NCBI GenBank assembly: GCA_022711405.1
Contig: JAKLFC010000022.1
Coordinates: forward strand, 1-54,554
Length of the DNA stretch: 54,554 nt
Reading direction: 5' to 3'
Source of the DNA: Bacteroidota bacterium
GTDB taxonomy: Bacteria; Bacteroidota; Bacteroidia; Bacteroidales; JAGONC01
The translations under genes and the position numbers were made by a program. Below the pieces are notes generated by a model. The model searched no databases. It saw only the letters and a program-made list of their open reading frames with translations, and was not told the DNA's origin. Below, one piece after another: positions 10,247 through 18,939 of the stretch (positions within the stretch are counted from its first letter, which is position 1; every line of letters begins with the position of its first letter).

Positions 10247-10262
10247 AATTACTGTACTTTTG
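10230..10262 (+). promoter_or_regulatory. Bacteroidetes-type promoter candidate for the LutA-like gene
   Basis: TTG (10230-10232), a 22-nt spacer and TACTTTTG (10255-10262). The -33 part lies inside the last codons of aroA. Predicted initiation near 10269 leaves a leader of about 20 nt. Confidence 0.45.
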
Positions 10263-10287
10263 CCCCGAGGATATTAAGCGTTGCAAT

Positions 10288-11013
10288 ATGAACCAGGAAG
10301 TGGACTTGTTCATCCCCTGTTTTATTGACCAGATCTTTCCGGAGACAGGGATGAATATGGCAAGGGTGCTGGAAAAAGCCGGTTTTAAGGTCAGGTACAA
10401 CGACCATCAGACCTGCTGCGGTCAGATGGCCTTTAATGCAGGTTACTGGGACGAAGCTAAAGCCATGGGTCAGAAATTTTTGAAGGATTTCGCCCATCCA
10501 CGTTATGTGATCGGACCTTCCGCCTCCTGCGTGGGGTATATCAGGAACCATTTCCCAACCCTGTTTCATAACAGTGCCTACCATCTTGAATATAAGAACC
10601 TGGTGAAAAGGATCTTTGAATTTACTGATTTTCTGGTCAATGTGGCTCACTGTACCGATCTGGGCGCCAGGTTTGAAGCGGTGGTCACCTACCACGACTC
10701 CTGTGCCGCGCTTCGCGATTATGGCATCCGCGAGGAGCCCCGGCTGCTGCTTTCCCGGGTGGAGGGGCTCGAACTGCGCGAAATGAAACGTACCAATGAC
10801 TGCTGCGGATTTGGAGGAACCTTTTCCGTCAAATTTGAGCCCATTTCAACGGCAATGGCTGAACAAAAGGTTCACGATGCGCTGGAAACAGGAGCTTCAT
10901 GGATCGTTTCCACCGATGCCTCCTGCCTGATGCACCAGTGGGGATATATTGAGAAACACCATCTGGATATCGGTGTCATGCATATTGCGGATGTACTTGC
11001 CTCCGGGTGGTGA
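10288..11013 (+). CDS. LutA/YkgE-like (Fe-S)-binding CCG-domain protein
   Basis: 241 residues with two cysteine-rich CCG motifs, at 43-45 (QTCCGQMAFNAG) and 172-174 (NDCCGFGGTFSVK). Further cysteines in GPSASCVGY and YHDSCAALRDYG fit the family. CCG domains bind iron-sulfur clusters in the LutABC lactate oxidation complex and in heterodisulfide reductase subunits. The usual LutB and LutC partners are not adjacent, since the next gene is convergent, so lactate oxidation is only the family-level guess. The product is probably cytoplasmic, as no signal peptide or membrane segment is visible. Confidence 0.88.
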   Translation: MNQEVDLFIPCFIDQIFPETGMNMARVLEKAGFKVRYNDHQTCCGQMAFNAGYWDEAKAMGQKFLKDFAHPRYVIGPSASCVGYIRNHFPTLFHNSAYHLEYKNLVKRIFEFTDFLVNVAHCTDLGARFEAVVTYHDSCAALRDYGIREEPRLLLSRVEGLELREMKRTNDCCGFGGTFSVKFEPISTAMAEQKVHDALETGASWIVSTDASCLMHQWGYIEKHHLDIGVMHIADVLASGW

Positions 11014-11018
11014 CCGGA

Positions 11019-11810
11019 TCAGTTGTACCTCTTGCCGAAGGAAACGCTGAGGAATAACGTGAGGAAATAATACTCCTTATCGTTATATGCCATCAGCGGT
11101 ATGGGAATGGGGAAAAAATCAACGATCGCTCCCATCTCAAGATTCTTAATGACGGCATTATAGGTTCCGAAATCGAACGAGAATCCTACCTTACCATAGA
11201 TGCCCGGGTAGACTTTTATTTCGTTGAAACCTTTGGTAAAGGAAGCTCTCCCGTAAATATTGTCGGTGAAATGTTCGTCGGGATCATACTTTTCCGTGGT
11301 GAGCTTATATTCGTAATAATACTGTGAGATGGACACCAGGTTGATGATGTTCAGGTAAACTGGCTTGGCCAACCCGACCGACGCCCCCCCGATGTAGAAG
11401 TATCTTAGCTCGACACCGCCCCAGTAGGGTTTGGTGGTGATCAGATGCTGAAATCCGTAGCCTCCCCTGAGGATGAACAGGTTATTGAGCTTCCCGTAAC
11501 AATAGCTCTTGGCACTGGTGAAATATGGATTGATCACACGGATCTCCTTTGGCGCTCTCATTTCCACCAGGCTAAAATCCAACAGACGCTTTCTGAAGTA
11601 ATTAATGTTTTTCCCCTTTTGAAATTCGATCCCCAATCCCTGTGAATGCAGGATGATCCCGCCGGAGGTTTCTTTAGTCAGCAGCACGCTGTCGCTGAAC
11701 TCGGTAAAAACATCGTCGTCCCCCCGCAGCATATCTTCCTGAGCGGAAAGCGCCGGTGCCAGTAATAAAACCATCACCATGATGACCCCTGTACGAAAGA
11801 AAGAAACCAT
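11019..11810 (-). CDS. Outer-membrane beta-barrel-like protein
   Basis: 263 residues from the ATG at 11808-11810, where a signal peptide begins (MVSFFRTGVIMVMVLLLAPALSAQ). The longer upstream frame lacks signal character and is less likely. The mature part alternates polar and aromatic residues as in an outer-membrane barrel (RGGYGFQHLITTKPYWGG, ELRYFYIGG, YYYEYKL) and ends LFLSVSFGKRYN with the typical aromatic barrel terminus. I do not know its function. Convergent with the LutA-like gene, 5 bp apart. Confidence 0.8.
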   Translation of the reverse strand: MVSFFRTGVIMVMVLLLAPALSAQEDMLRGDDDVFTEFSDSVLLTKETSGGIILHSQGLGIEFQKGKNINYFRKRLLDFSLVEMRAPKEIRVINPYFTSAKSYCYGKLNNLFILRGGYGFQHLITTKPYWGGVELRYFYIGGASVGLAKPVYLNIINLVSISQYYYEYKLTTEKYDPDEHFTDNIYGRASFTKGFNEIKVYPGIYGKVGFSFDFGTYNAVIKNLEMGAIVDFFPIPIPLMAYNDKEYYFLTLFLSVSFGKRYN

Positions 11811-11904
11811 AAATGGTGAATATTTAACTTCAAATATAGGTAATATTTTCCGGGAATTGAAAAAATCAGAGATTTTTCTGCCGGATAGGTAGCGAGCAGA
11901 CAGA

Positions 11905-12045
11905 TCAATATTTCTGCTCAATCTGGAATTTTTGCGTCTCCCCGTATGCCGGGCATTTTTCCCTTGTCTTGCAGGAAGAAACAACCAACCCTGTAATGAC
12001 GATGGCCACGATCAGCACCACCACTTTTTTTAACCTGTTACCCAT
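11905..12045 (-). CDS. Small conserved-type lipoprotein, 46 residues
   Basis: The minus-strand frame starts MGNRLKKVVVLIVAIVITG, continues to a lipobox-like VVSSC at 21-25, and ends with a short hydrophilic tail containing CPAYGE. A lipoprotein signal with almost no mature domain is the visible architecture. Small Bacteroidota lipoproteins with a CPxxG-type tail are familiar to me, but no function is known. Its reality is supported by a perfect promoter match 27-56 nt upstream. It precedes the barrel gene by 94 bp on the same strand and may be cotranscribed with it. Confidence 0.7.
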   Translation of the reverse strand: MGNRLKKVVVLIVAIVITGLVVSSCKTREKCPAYGETQKFQIEQKY

Positions 12046-12072
12046 GTGTGTTACTTTGTTTGTAAGGATCAG

Positions 12073-12101
12073 CAAATTTAGCGATTTTAGCTATATAACA
12101 A
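12073..12101 (-). promoter_or_regulatory. Bacteroidetes-type promoter for the small lipoprotein
   Basis: Minus-strand TTG (12099-12101), an 18-nt spacer and TAAATTTG (12073-12080), a full consensus match. Predicted initiation near 12066 gives a leader of about 20 nt. Confidence 0.6.
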
Positions 12102-12253
12102 ATTTTTTCGGGACTTATTGTTCAAACCTGAAATCCCTTTCATCTTTTCCTGTCACACCTCCGGGAAATGTGCACCCTGCAAACGGATCAAATGAGGAGC
12201 GGTAAAGAAAAATTTAGTATCTTTCGCACTGAAACCAGCAGAATCCTTACAAA

Positions 12254-13255
12254 ATGTACCAGGCCCTGTATGCAGAACCACAAGGAGAGGAGATCATCTG
12301 TACGCTCTGCCCTCACTTCTGCCATGTAAAAAAAGGAAAAAGAGGAAGCTGCATGAGCCGCTATCACAATGGACATGCACTGATCGCTGAGAACTACGGC
12401 AAAGTTTCCGCCCTGCATTTTGACCCTGTCGAAAAAAAACCACTGTATCATTTTTACCCCGGAAGGATCATTTTCAGCATAGGAAGTACCGGTTGCAACC
12501 TGCACTGTCAGTTCTGCCAGAACAGTGAGATCTCTCAGACATCGCCGGAGGATTTTTACCCTGCGCAGGAATATGCCCCCCGGGATCTTGTCTCACTCGC
12601 ACTGCAAAGAAAAGAAAATATAGGCATAGCTTATACCTATAATGAGCCTGCCGTCTGGTTTGAATACATGCTTGATATCGCATCCCTTTCAAGTGCAGCG
12701 GGCCTGAAGAACGTGATGGTCACCAACGGATTCATCAACACTGCCCCACTGGATCAGCTCATGCCTTTCATGGATGCATACAGTGTTGATCTGAAGGCCT
12801 TTACTGAGGATTTCTACCGCAGGATCACCAAAGCGAAGCTGGAGCCGGTGAAAGAATCCCTCCGGCATATCCGCCGTGCGGGCCGGCACCTGGAAGTCAC
12901 CAACCTGGTCATCCCCGGATTGAATGATGATGACGGCACCTTTGAGGATATGTGCCGCTGGATCGCCGGAGAGCTTGGACCTGAAACGGTATTGCACCTG
13001 AGTCGTTATTTTCCCACCTATAAAATGTCCATCCCCGGTACCCCGCTGATGACACTGATCCGTTTACACGAGCTTGCAGTCAAGTACCTTGATTATGTGT
13101 TCATAGGTAACATCACACTTCCGGAGGGGAACGATACGCTCTGCAGGAACTGTAAGCACCTTGTTATCAGCAGGAAAGGCTATTTGACCAATGTCGAGGG
13201 CCTGGATAATGAGGGAAGATGTAAAAACTGTGGTAATTTTGTGGCGCCTGTGTGA
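12254..13255 (+). CDS. amrS: AmmeMemoRadiSam-type radical SAM enzyme (AmrS)
   Basis: 333 residues. The N-terminal cysteine segment CTLCPHFCHVKKGKRGSC is followed by the radical-SAM triad in GCNLHCQFCQN. The TYNEPAVWFEYMLD and DLKAF segments and GLNDDDGTFEDMCRW match the AmrS/PflA-like family. The C-terminus has two CxxC pairs (CRNCKH, CKNCGN) like a zinc ribbon. The AmmeMemoRadiSam system normally includes AMMECR1 and Memo proteins, and neither is in this window. The reaction is not established to my knowledge. Confidence 0.9.
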   Translation: MYQALYAEPQGEEIICTLCPHFCHVKKGKRGSCMSRYHNGHALIAENYGKVSALHFDPVEKKPLYHFYPGRIIFSIGSTGCNLHCQFCQNSEISQTSPEDFYPAQEYAPRDLVSLALQRKENIGIAYTYNEPAVWFEYMLDIASLSSAAGLKNVMVTNGFINTAPLDQLMPFMDAYSVDLKAFTEDFYRRITKAKLEPVKESLRHIRRAGRHLEVTNLVIPGLNDDDGTFEDMCRWIAGELGPETVLHLSRYFPTYKMSIPGTPLMTLIRLHELAVKYLDYVFIGNITLPEGNDTLCRNCKHLVISRKGYLTNVEGLDNEGRCKNCGNFVAPV

Positions 13256-13293
13256 TCCGGCTGTACAGATAACTGACTGATCAAAAACGATTT

Positions 13294-14667
13294 ATGAAAT
13301 ATCCTTTTTTGTTGATCCTCTTCTTACTGGCCTTGTTCCTGGCGGCCTGTGAGCCTTCCCTCGACGAGATCAGACCCGATGGGGGAACCTCGGATTTTAC
13401 CCGGTTCGTCACCCTGGGAGATTCGTACATTGCCGGTTATGCTGACGGTGAGCTCTACAGAAGCGGGCAGGTCAACAGTATTTCCAATATCCTGGCATCC
13501 CAGCTTCAGCTGGTTGGCGCAGGCACCTTCAAGCAACCTCTCATGTTCGACGAGTATGGCTTTGGCAAAAGGAAGGTGCTGGATTATACCTACAGTTGTG
13601 AGGGAGATTCCTTTTTGTTTCCTGTGACATCTTCCGGGGTACCCAACATCGGCAATTTCATTAACATTTCAGGTCAGGGTCCCTATCAGAATATTGGTGT
13701 GCACGGTGCGAAGTCGTTCCATCTGCTTTCTGCCGCCTATGGCAGTCCCGCTCAGGGCAACCTGTACTACATCCGCTTTGCTTCTGAACCTGGCTACTCC
13801 ACGATGGTTGGTGATGCCATCGCCCAGGATCCTACTTTTTTCCTTCTGGGAACCGGCACGTACGATGTGCTGCGATATGCCATCAACGGAGGTACACAGG
13901 ACAGCATCACCTCTGTGGCTCATTTCAGGGAGTGCATGGATGAAATTGCAGATAGTCTGACAACCGGAACAGCCGAGGGAGTCATCCTGAATGTGCCGGA
14001 TGTGACGAAATTCCCTTACTTTAATACCATAAGCACCAGGATCCCCTACGACGGGTGGGTCCTCTCAGGCGAAGAAGCCCTCAAAATGAATCAGATGTAC
14101 GCACATTATGAGGAGATCCTGGCGACAATGGGCTTCACATGGGATTATCCGTTTTCCTTCACGCCCGGAGCCAATGCATATATCATCCGGGATAACGACA
14201 TCCCGTTGCCTTCCCCTTACAATGTCAGGCAGATGGAAGCCGGTGACCGGTTCCTGCTCAGCCTCCCTGCTGACTCCCTGTTGTGTGAAGGCTGGTGCGT
14301 GCCGGAGGAAGGAGATCCCAATGCAATACCCCAGCGATATGTGCTGACCGCATCCGTGACGAGAGAGGTCCAGGAAGCCATTGATCAGTACAATGCCATC
14401 ATCGGCGAAGTGGCCCAGTCGCATCATCTCATCCTGGCGGATATCGCCGGATTCTTCCTTTCCGTGGAAAATGGCGTCGTTTATGACGGGATCCACTTTG
14501 ACGGCACCTTTATCTCCGGCGGTTTCTATTCACTCGACGGGATCCAGCTCAGTCAGCGAGGAAATGCGCTGGCTGCCAATTTTATCATCAGCCTGCTGAA
14601 TCAGCATTATCAGGCTTCCATCCCCGAAGTCAATCCGGGAGATTACCAGGGTATCTTCTATCCGTAA
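13294..14667 (+). CDS. SGNH/GDSL-family lipoprotein, catalytic His apparently replaced
   Basis: 457 residues with a lipoprotein signal (cysteine at 19 in LFLAACEPS) and a GDSL-type block VTLGDSYIAGY with the nucleophile at S44. TGTYD is a plausible oxyanion block. The family's last block is usually D-G-[VI]-H, but here the C-terminal match reads SLDGIQLSQRGNALAANF, giving D415 and Q418. This single-codon change (CAG) would remove the catalytic histidine. A nearby DGIHFDG lies about 18 residues earlier, but its surroundings do not fit block V as well. Substrate unknown; carbohydrate esterase is possible. Confidence 0.82.
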   Translation: MKYPFLLILFLLALFLAACEPSLDEIRPDGGTSDFTRFVTLGDSYIAGYADGELYRSGQVNSISNILASQLQLVGAGTFKQPLMFDEYGFGKRKVLDYTYSCEGDSFLFPVTSSGVPNIGNFINISGQGPYQNIGVHGAKSFHLLSAAYGSPAQGNLYYIRFASEPGYSTMVGDAIAQDPTFFLLGTGTYDVLRYAINGGTQDSITSVAHFRECMDEIADSLTTGTAEGVILNVPDVTKFPYFNTISTRIPYDGWVLSGEEALKMNQMYAHYEEILATMGFTWDYPFSFTPGANAYIIRDNDIPLPSPYNVRQMEAGDRFLLSLPADSLLCEGWCVPEEGDPNAIPQRYVLTASVTREVQEAIDQYNAIIGEVAQSHHLILADIAGFFLSVENGVVYDGIHFDGTFISGGFYSLDGIQLSQRGNALAANFIISLLNQHYQASIPEVNPGDYQGIFYP

Positions 14668-14692
14668 CCATTTTTTTTGATCCGGAGAAATA

Positions 14693-15979
14693 ATGAAAAG
14701 GAAGACACCTGGCACTTCAACGATCCTCACCAGCCTGAGCGAGGCATTCGTGTTGACTTCTCTGATCCTGCTCCTGTTTCGTTGCACTCCCCTTAATGTC
14801 ATGGTGTATTCAAACCTGGCCTACCTGTACGATCCCGAAGAAAATGACTATCAGCTGGAATGCATCCCTTATCATGTCAATCCTGACATGACCGAGCTGT
14901 TTTTTCGCTTTAAGTATTCCGACCTGTTGTTCGAAAAACAGACCTCCAGCGACGAATACCAGGCAAACTTCAGCATCCATTATGAGCTCTTCAACCTCCA
15001 TGACAACAGGATGCTGGTTGACAGTGGCAGAAGGGTATTCTCCGGAATGATACCCTACGGGAAGGATGTGCCATTTCTTTCCTCCATTCCTTTGAAAACG
15101 GTCTTTCCGGGAGAGTTTGTGGCGAATCTTACGATCAGGGACCTGAACCGGAAATTTTCCTTCACGACCTTTACCGAAATCAAGAAAACATCTCACTTTT
15201 CGCAGCAGAATTTCCTGATGTCGGATGGGGCTGGAAACCTCATGTTCGATCCTTATCCCGGACCTGAGCAGGAATTCAGGATAATGTACAATAAGCCGGA
15301 GCAGCCGGATCTCTTTGTGAAATATTACAGGATGGATTTTCCGGTTGCCGATCCGCCGTTCCTTGAACAGGAAACCATATCCTTGGATCCCTGGCCGGAC
15401 AGTCTGTTCAGGATTGGCCTGGCCGACGGCGAAACCGAAATGCTGATCCTGCCTGATGAAGGAATTTATCTGTTTCAGGCCGATACCGTACCCGATGAGG
15501 GATTTACGGTTTTTCGCTTCTATGACGGGTACCCGACCGTTAACAGCCCTGAACAGATGTCGTACCCCCTTCGTTACCTGACAACCAGAAAAGAATATGA
15601 CCGGATCCAGTCCCAGCCCGACAGGAAAAAAGCCGTGGACGAATTCTGGCTGAAGAGTGGTGGAAATCCTGAACGCGCCGTCCAGATGATCCGGAAATAC
15701 TACAATGGTGTGGAAGAGGCCAACCGGTTGTTCACTTCTTATATGGAAGGATGGAAGACCGACAGAGGGATGATCTACATCATTTTCGGCAAGCCTACGG
15801 TAGTTTACCGGAACGGGGATGCAGAGCAGTGGATCTACGGGCAGGAAGGGAATGTGCTCTCGATGACATTCAATTTTGAGAAAGCCGCCTGTGCATTTAC
15901 TGAGAATGATTACAGGCTTGATCGCACACCTGCCTGCAAGGAGGCCTGGTACATGGCAGTGGAAGGCTGGAGGCGCTGA
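14693..15979 (+). CDS. GWxTD domain-containing protein
   Basis: 428 residues. An N-terminal hydrophobic segment (TSLILLLFRC) looks like a lipoprotein or export signal. The C-terminal third carries the domain's namesake: DEFWLKSGGNPERA, then EEANRLFTSYMEGWKTDRG, then IYIIFGKPTVVYRNGDAEQW. Function is unknown for the family, which is found in Bacteroidota and related phyla. It starts 25 bp after the SGNH lipoprotein, likely in one transcript, and ends 9 bp from the convergent fucosidase. Confidence 0.88.
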   Translation: MKRKTPGTSTILTSLSEAFVLTSLILLLFRCTPLNVMVYSNLAYLYDPEENDYQLECIPYHVNPDMTELFFRFKYSDLLFEKQTSSDEYQANFSIHYELFNLHDNRMLVDSGRRVFSGMIPYGKDVPFLSSIPLKTVFPGEFVANLTIRDLNRKFSFTTFTEIKKTSHFSQQNFLMSDGAGNLMFDPYPGPEQEFRIMYNKPEQPDLFVKYYRMDFPVADPPFLEQETISLDPWPDSLFRIGLADGETEMLILPDEGIYLFQADTVPDEGFTVFRFYDGYPTVNSPEQMSYPLRYLTTRKEYDRIQSQPDRKKAVDEFWLKSGGNPERAVQMIRKYYNGVEEANRLFTSYMEGWKTDRGMIYIIFGKPTVVYRNGDAEQWIYGQEGNVLSMTFNFEKAACAFTENDYRLDRTPACKEAWYMAVEGWRR

Positions 15980-15988
15980 AGTACACGG

Positions 15989-18046
15989 TCAGTGAAAGAG
16001 CATGCCTTCCGGGATCTCCTGTCGTACCACTCCAGGTCCTTCCACGAAGGCTTTCAGCTCATCGGATCCTGTTTTTTCGAAAAAGCGCACCTCGATCGCA
16101 TGAAATCCTCCGGATAGGGCACACTGGCCAGACTTTTCAATCATCCCGTGTAGTCCGTCGTTGTCGGCTATGATGCGACCGTTGATCAGCAGCTGGCTCC
16201 CGTCGTCGGAGCTTACTGTGAATGTGTAAATGCCAGTCCGGGGTATCTGTATCCATCCCCTGAAATGCATAGCGTAGTTTTCGGTCTGGTTGCCTTCAAG
16301 GTCTTTTATCCGGGATGCAGCTTCCTTTCTCAGGGATTTCATGCCTTTGAAATCAGGAACGGTATTCCAGTCACCTTCATAATAGGATGACCAGATGCCA
16401 CCGGAAGGGTCTGGTACGGGCGTGGATCTCTCCGGTTCGACCTGGGTGAAGGTCCTCGAAGCGATGCTGCTTACCGGCTGGTCGTTCCGGTAACACCTGG
16501 CCATCACAGTTGCGGTCCGTGTCAGGGCCAGCAGATTTTCTGCGACGGGAGATGACAGGGTGGGGGGGACGCCATCGAGCGTGTACCTGATCACCGCATC
16601 GTTGCGTTCTGTTTTCATTGTGACAAACAGCGTGTCGACGAAGATGTCACTGTCGGCGATGATGGCCGGCGGGATATTGACATCCGGCTGACCCTCAATC
16701 TCCAATACCACGACTGTATTCACCGTGTCGGGGCATTGAACGGGCACATCAATGATGACAGAATCTGCGGAACGATTAAAATTAAGCTTTTTCTGTCCCG
16801 GATCTCCGAGGAGATAAGCCTTGCGGGGATCGTTGTACAGTCCGGGTACCTTCAGCCTGCCGTCGGCGGGCCAGTTGAAGACACTGAGGTACAGGCGTGT
16901 CCCTCCGGCAGTTTCTTTCACCGTACAGCGGCCCCATGGCAGGTATGGAAAGGGACTGGCATGGGTTCCATAGATAGCCTCGCTGTTGACCGACATCCAC
17001 CGGCCAATATCCCTGAGCCTTGAAATGCTTTCCTCAGGAAAGGTTCCCCTGGCGGTGGGCCCTACATTCAGCAGGAGATTACCGCCTTTGGAGGCGATAT
17101 CTGTCAGCATCCGGATCAGATCGGTTGACGATTTCCAGTTCTGATCATTTTTGTTATATCCCCAGTGATCGTTCATTGTCATGCAGGTCTCCCAATCCAC
17201 ACCTGGAAATCCGGTGGCAGGCACTTCCTGTTCAGGAGTACCGTAATCGCCGGCGAATTCACCTTCCCTGCTGAAGCCGGCCATGCTCCCTTCCCTGCCG
17301 ACATCCACCCGGTTGTTGATGATGATATCCGGCTGCAGGCCTCTTACGTAGTCATAAAGGTCCCTGCCCCTCTGGTGATTCCAGGTGCTTTCCCATTCCC
17401 CGTCGAACCACAGGATGCCGAGCGGTCCGTAATGATCAATGAGTTCCCTGAGCTGGCTTTTCATGTGCCTGACATAACGGTCAAAGTCGGCGCCCTCTTC
17501 GGATCTGTCCTTTTCCCAGTCTCTCCCCGGCAGGTAATCCGGATGATGCCAGTCCATGATGGAATGGTAAAAACAGAGCCTGATGCCTTCCCTGTCGCAG
17601 GCTTTTTTCAGTTCTGCGAGGATATCCCTCCGGAAGGGCGTCGACATCACATCGAAGTCGGTAAACTCTGAATCCCAGAGGCAAAATCCGTCGTGATGCT
17701 TGGAGGTGATGACAATGTACTTCATTCCTGCCTCTCTGGCCATCTTCACCCATTCCTGGGCGTCGAAATCCACCGGATTGAACTGATCCCTGAACTGATC
17801 GTACACATCGAGCGGGATCTGTGCCGAGCTCCTTATCCATTCTCCGTAATGGGTCTCTCCGTTCCATTCTCCCGCCGGAATGGAATACAAACCCCAGTGA
17901 ATGAACATCCCGAAACGGTCTTGCCTCCACCAGTCCATGCGGTCTTCGGGAGGAGCGGGAGGAGATTCCTGCTGCCGGCAGGAGACGAGTCCCAACAGAG
18001 ACCCGGACAGGATCATACCAAGGATAACAGGCGTCAGTCTTTTCAT
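15989..18046 (-). CDS. Alpha-L-fucosidase (GH29) lipoprotein with hexosaminidase-C-like and PA14 domains
   Basis: 685 residues from the ATG at 18044-18046, which opens a lipoprotein signal ending LLGLVSC. The GH29 core (about 30-340) shows MFIHWGLYSIPAGEW, ITSKHHDGFCLWDS and ILWFDGEWE, the last holding the nucleophile aspartate. A beta-sandwich follows. A chitobiase/hexosaminidase C-like segment lies near 480-555 (IRYTLDGVPP), and a PA14-like domain occupies about 570-685 (RGWIQIPRTGIYTFTVSSDDGS). It probably releases fucose from glycans at the cell surface. No SusC/SusD pair is adjacent, so it is not in an obvious polysaccharide utilisation locus. Confidence 0.93.
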   Translation of the reverse strand: MKRLTPVILGMILSGSLLGLVSCRQQESPPAPPEDRMDWWRQDRFGMFIHWGLYSIPAGEWNGETHYGEWIRSSAQIPLDVYDQFRDQFNPVDFDAQEWVKMAREAGMKYIVITSKHHDGFCLWDSEFTDFDVMSTPFRRDILAELKKACDREGIRLCFYHSIMDWHHPDYLPGRDWEKDRSEEGADFDRYVRHMKSQLRELIDHYGPLGILWFDGEWESTWNHQRGRDLYDYVRGLQPDIIINNRVDVGREGSMAGFSREGEFAGDYGTPEQEVPATGFPGVDWETCMTMNDHWGYNKNDQNWKSSTDLIRMLTDIASKGGNLLLNVGPTARGTFPEESISRLRDIGRWMSVNSEAIYGTHASPFPYLPWGRCTVKETAGGTRLYLSVFNWPADGRLKVPGLYNDPRKAYLLGDPGQKKLNFNRSADSVIIDVPVQCPDTVNTVVVLEIEGQPDVNIPPAIIADSDIFVDTLFVTMKTERNDAVIRYTLDGVPPTLSSPVAENLLALTRTATVMARCYRNDQPVSSIASRTFTQVEPERSTPVPDPSGGIWSSYYEGDWNTVPDFKGMKSLRKEAASRIKDLEGNQTENYAMHFRGWIQIPRTGIYTFTVSSDDGSQLLINGRIIADNDGLHGMIEKSGQCALSGGFHAIEVRFFEKTGSDELKAFVEGPGVVRQEIPEGMLFH

Positions 18047-18133
18047 ACAAGTAGGATTAGTTGAACAGAGCAAGTTAGTCATAAATTTAACAGCAATGAA
18101 TCTCTTCGTGGATGTACTGATAAGGATTATTTT

Positions 18134-18141
18134 TAAATTTG
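18134..18141 (+). promoter_or_regulatory. -7 element candidate for rlmB
   Basis: TAAATTTG matches TAnnTTTG. Initiation would fall near 18148, downstream of a possible TTG start at 18139, which argues for the TTG at 18190 as the real start. No TTG is seen at -33. Confidence 0.35.
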
Positions 18142-18189
18142 AAAACGGATAGGCAGTTATGGGTCCATACTAATTTAATTCACAGTATT

Positions 18190-18939
18190 TTGAATAATGA
18201 ATCGTACATCTACGGCCTGCGTCCCGTCATGGAAGCGATCGACGCCGGCAGGGAGATCGAAAGGCTACTGGTACAGCAAGGCCTTAAGGGTGAGCTGATC
18301 ACGGAACTGATGAAACTCGTTTCGCTTCATCACATACCCGTCCAGCAGGTTCCCCTGGCCAGACTGAACCAGTTTCCCGCCAGAAATCACCAGGGCGTCA
18401 TCGCATTTATCTCACCCATCACGTACTATCCGGTCGAAGATATCATACCCGGCCTGTTTGAAAGCGGCAAAGCCCCTGTGATACTGGTCCTCGATGGCCT
18501 GACCGATGTACGGAACGTGGGTGCCATAGCACGGACATCAGAATGTGCAGGCGTGGATGCACTGTTGATACCATCAAGGGGATTTGCCCAGATCAATGCC
18601 GACGCGGTGAAAACCTCCGCCGGCGCCCTTGCCAGGATCCCAGTCTGCCGTACACCCAACCTGTACAGGACCTGTCAGTACCTTAAGAACTCAGGACTGC
18701 AGATGGTAGCCTGCACCGAAAAGGGCAGTGAGCTCTACCACCAGGTCAGTTACCTTCCCCCAACTGCCCTGGTCATGGGAGCTGAGGATACAGGGATCTC
18801 CAGGGATCTTCTTAAACTTGCCGATCGCCTTGTCAGGATCCCTATCCTGGGTGAGATCCTGTCGCTCAATGTGTCGGTGGCCACCGGGGTGGTCCTGTTC
18901 GAACTGGTGCGGCAAAGGCAGGAACAGTCCGCTCTATGA
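18190..18939 (+). CDS. rlmB: 23S rRNA (guanosine-2'-O-)-methyltransferase RlmB-like (SpoU/TrmH family)
   Basis: 249 residues if translation begins at the TTG at 18190 (MNNESYIYGLRPVMEAI), which matches where RlmB homologues begin. The frame extends upstream to a TTG at 18139 without recognisable homology. An N-terminal substrate-binding domain is followed by a trefoil-knot SPOUT domain with LVLDGLTDVRNVGAIARTSE, LVMGAEDTGISRDLL and IPILGEILSLNVSVATGV, the three SpoU motifs. It 2'-O-methylates a 23S rRNA guanosine. The stop overlaps the next ATG by 4 bp, putting it in an unexpected operon with two glycosyltransferase-like membrane proteins. Confidence 0.9.
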   Translation: MNNESYIYGLRPVMEAIDAGREIERLLVQQGLKGELITELMKLVSLHHIPVQQVPLARLNQFPARNHQGVIAFISPITYYPVEDIIPGLFESGKAPVILVLDGLTDVRNVGAIARTSECAGVDALLIPSRGFAQINADAVKTSAGALARIPVCRTPNLYRTCQYLKNSGLQMVACTEKGSELYHQVSYLPPTALVMGAEDTGISRDLLKLADRLVRIPILGEILSLNVSVATGVVLFELVRQRQEQSAL

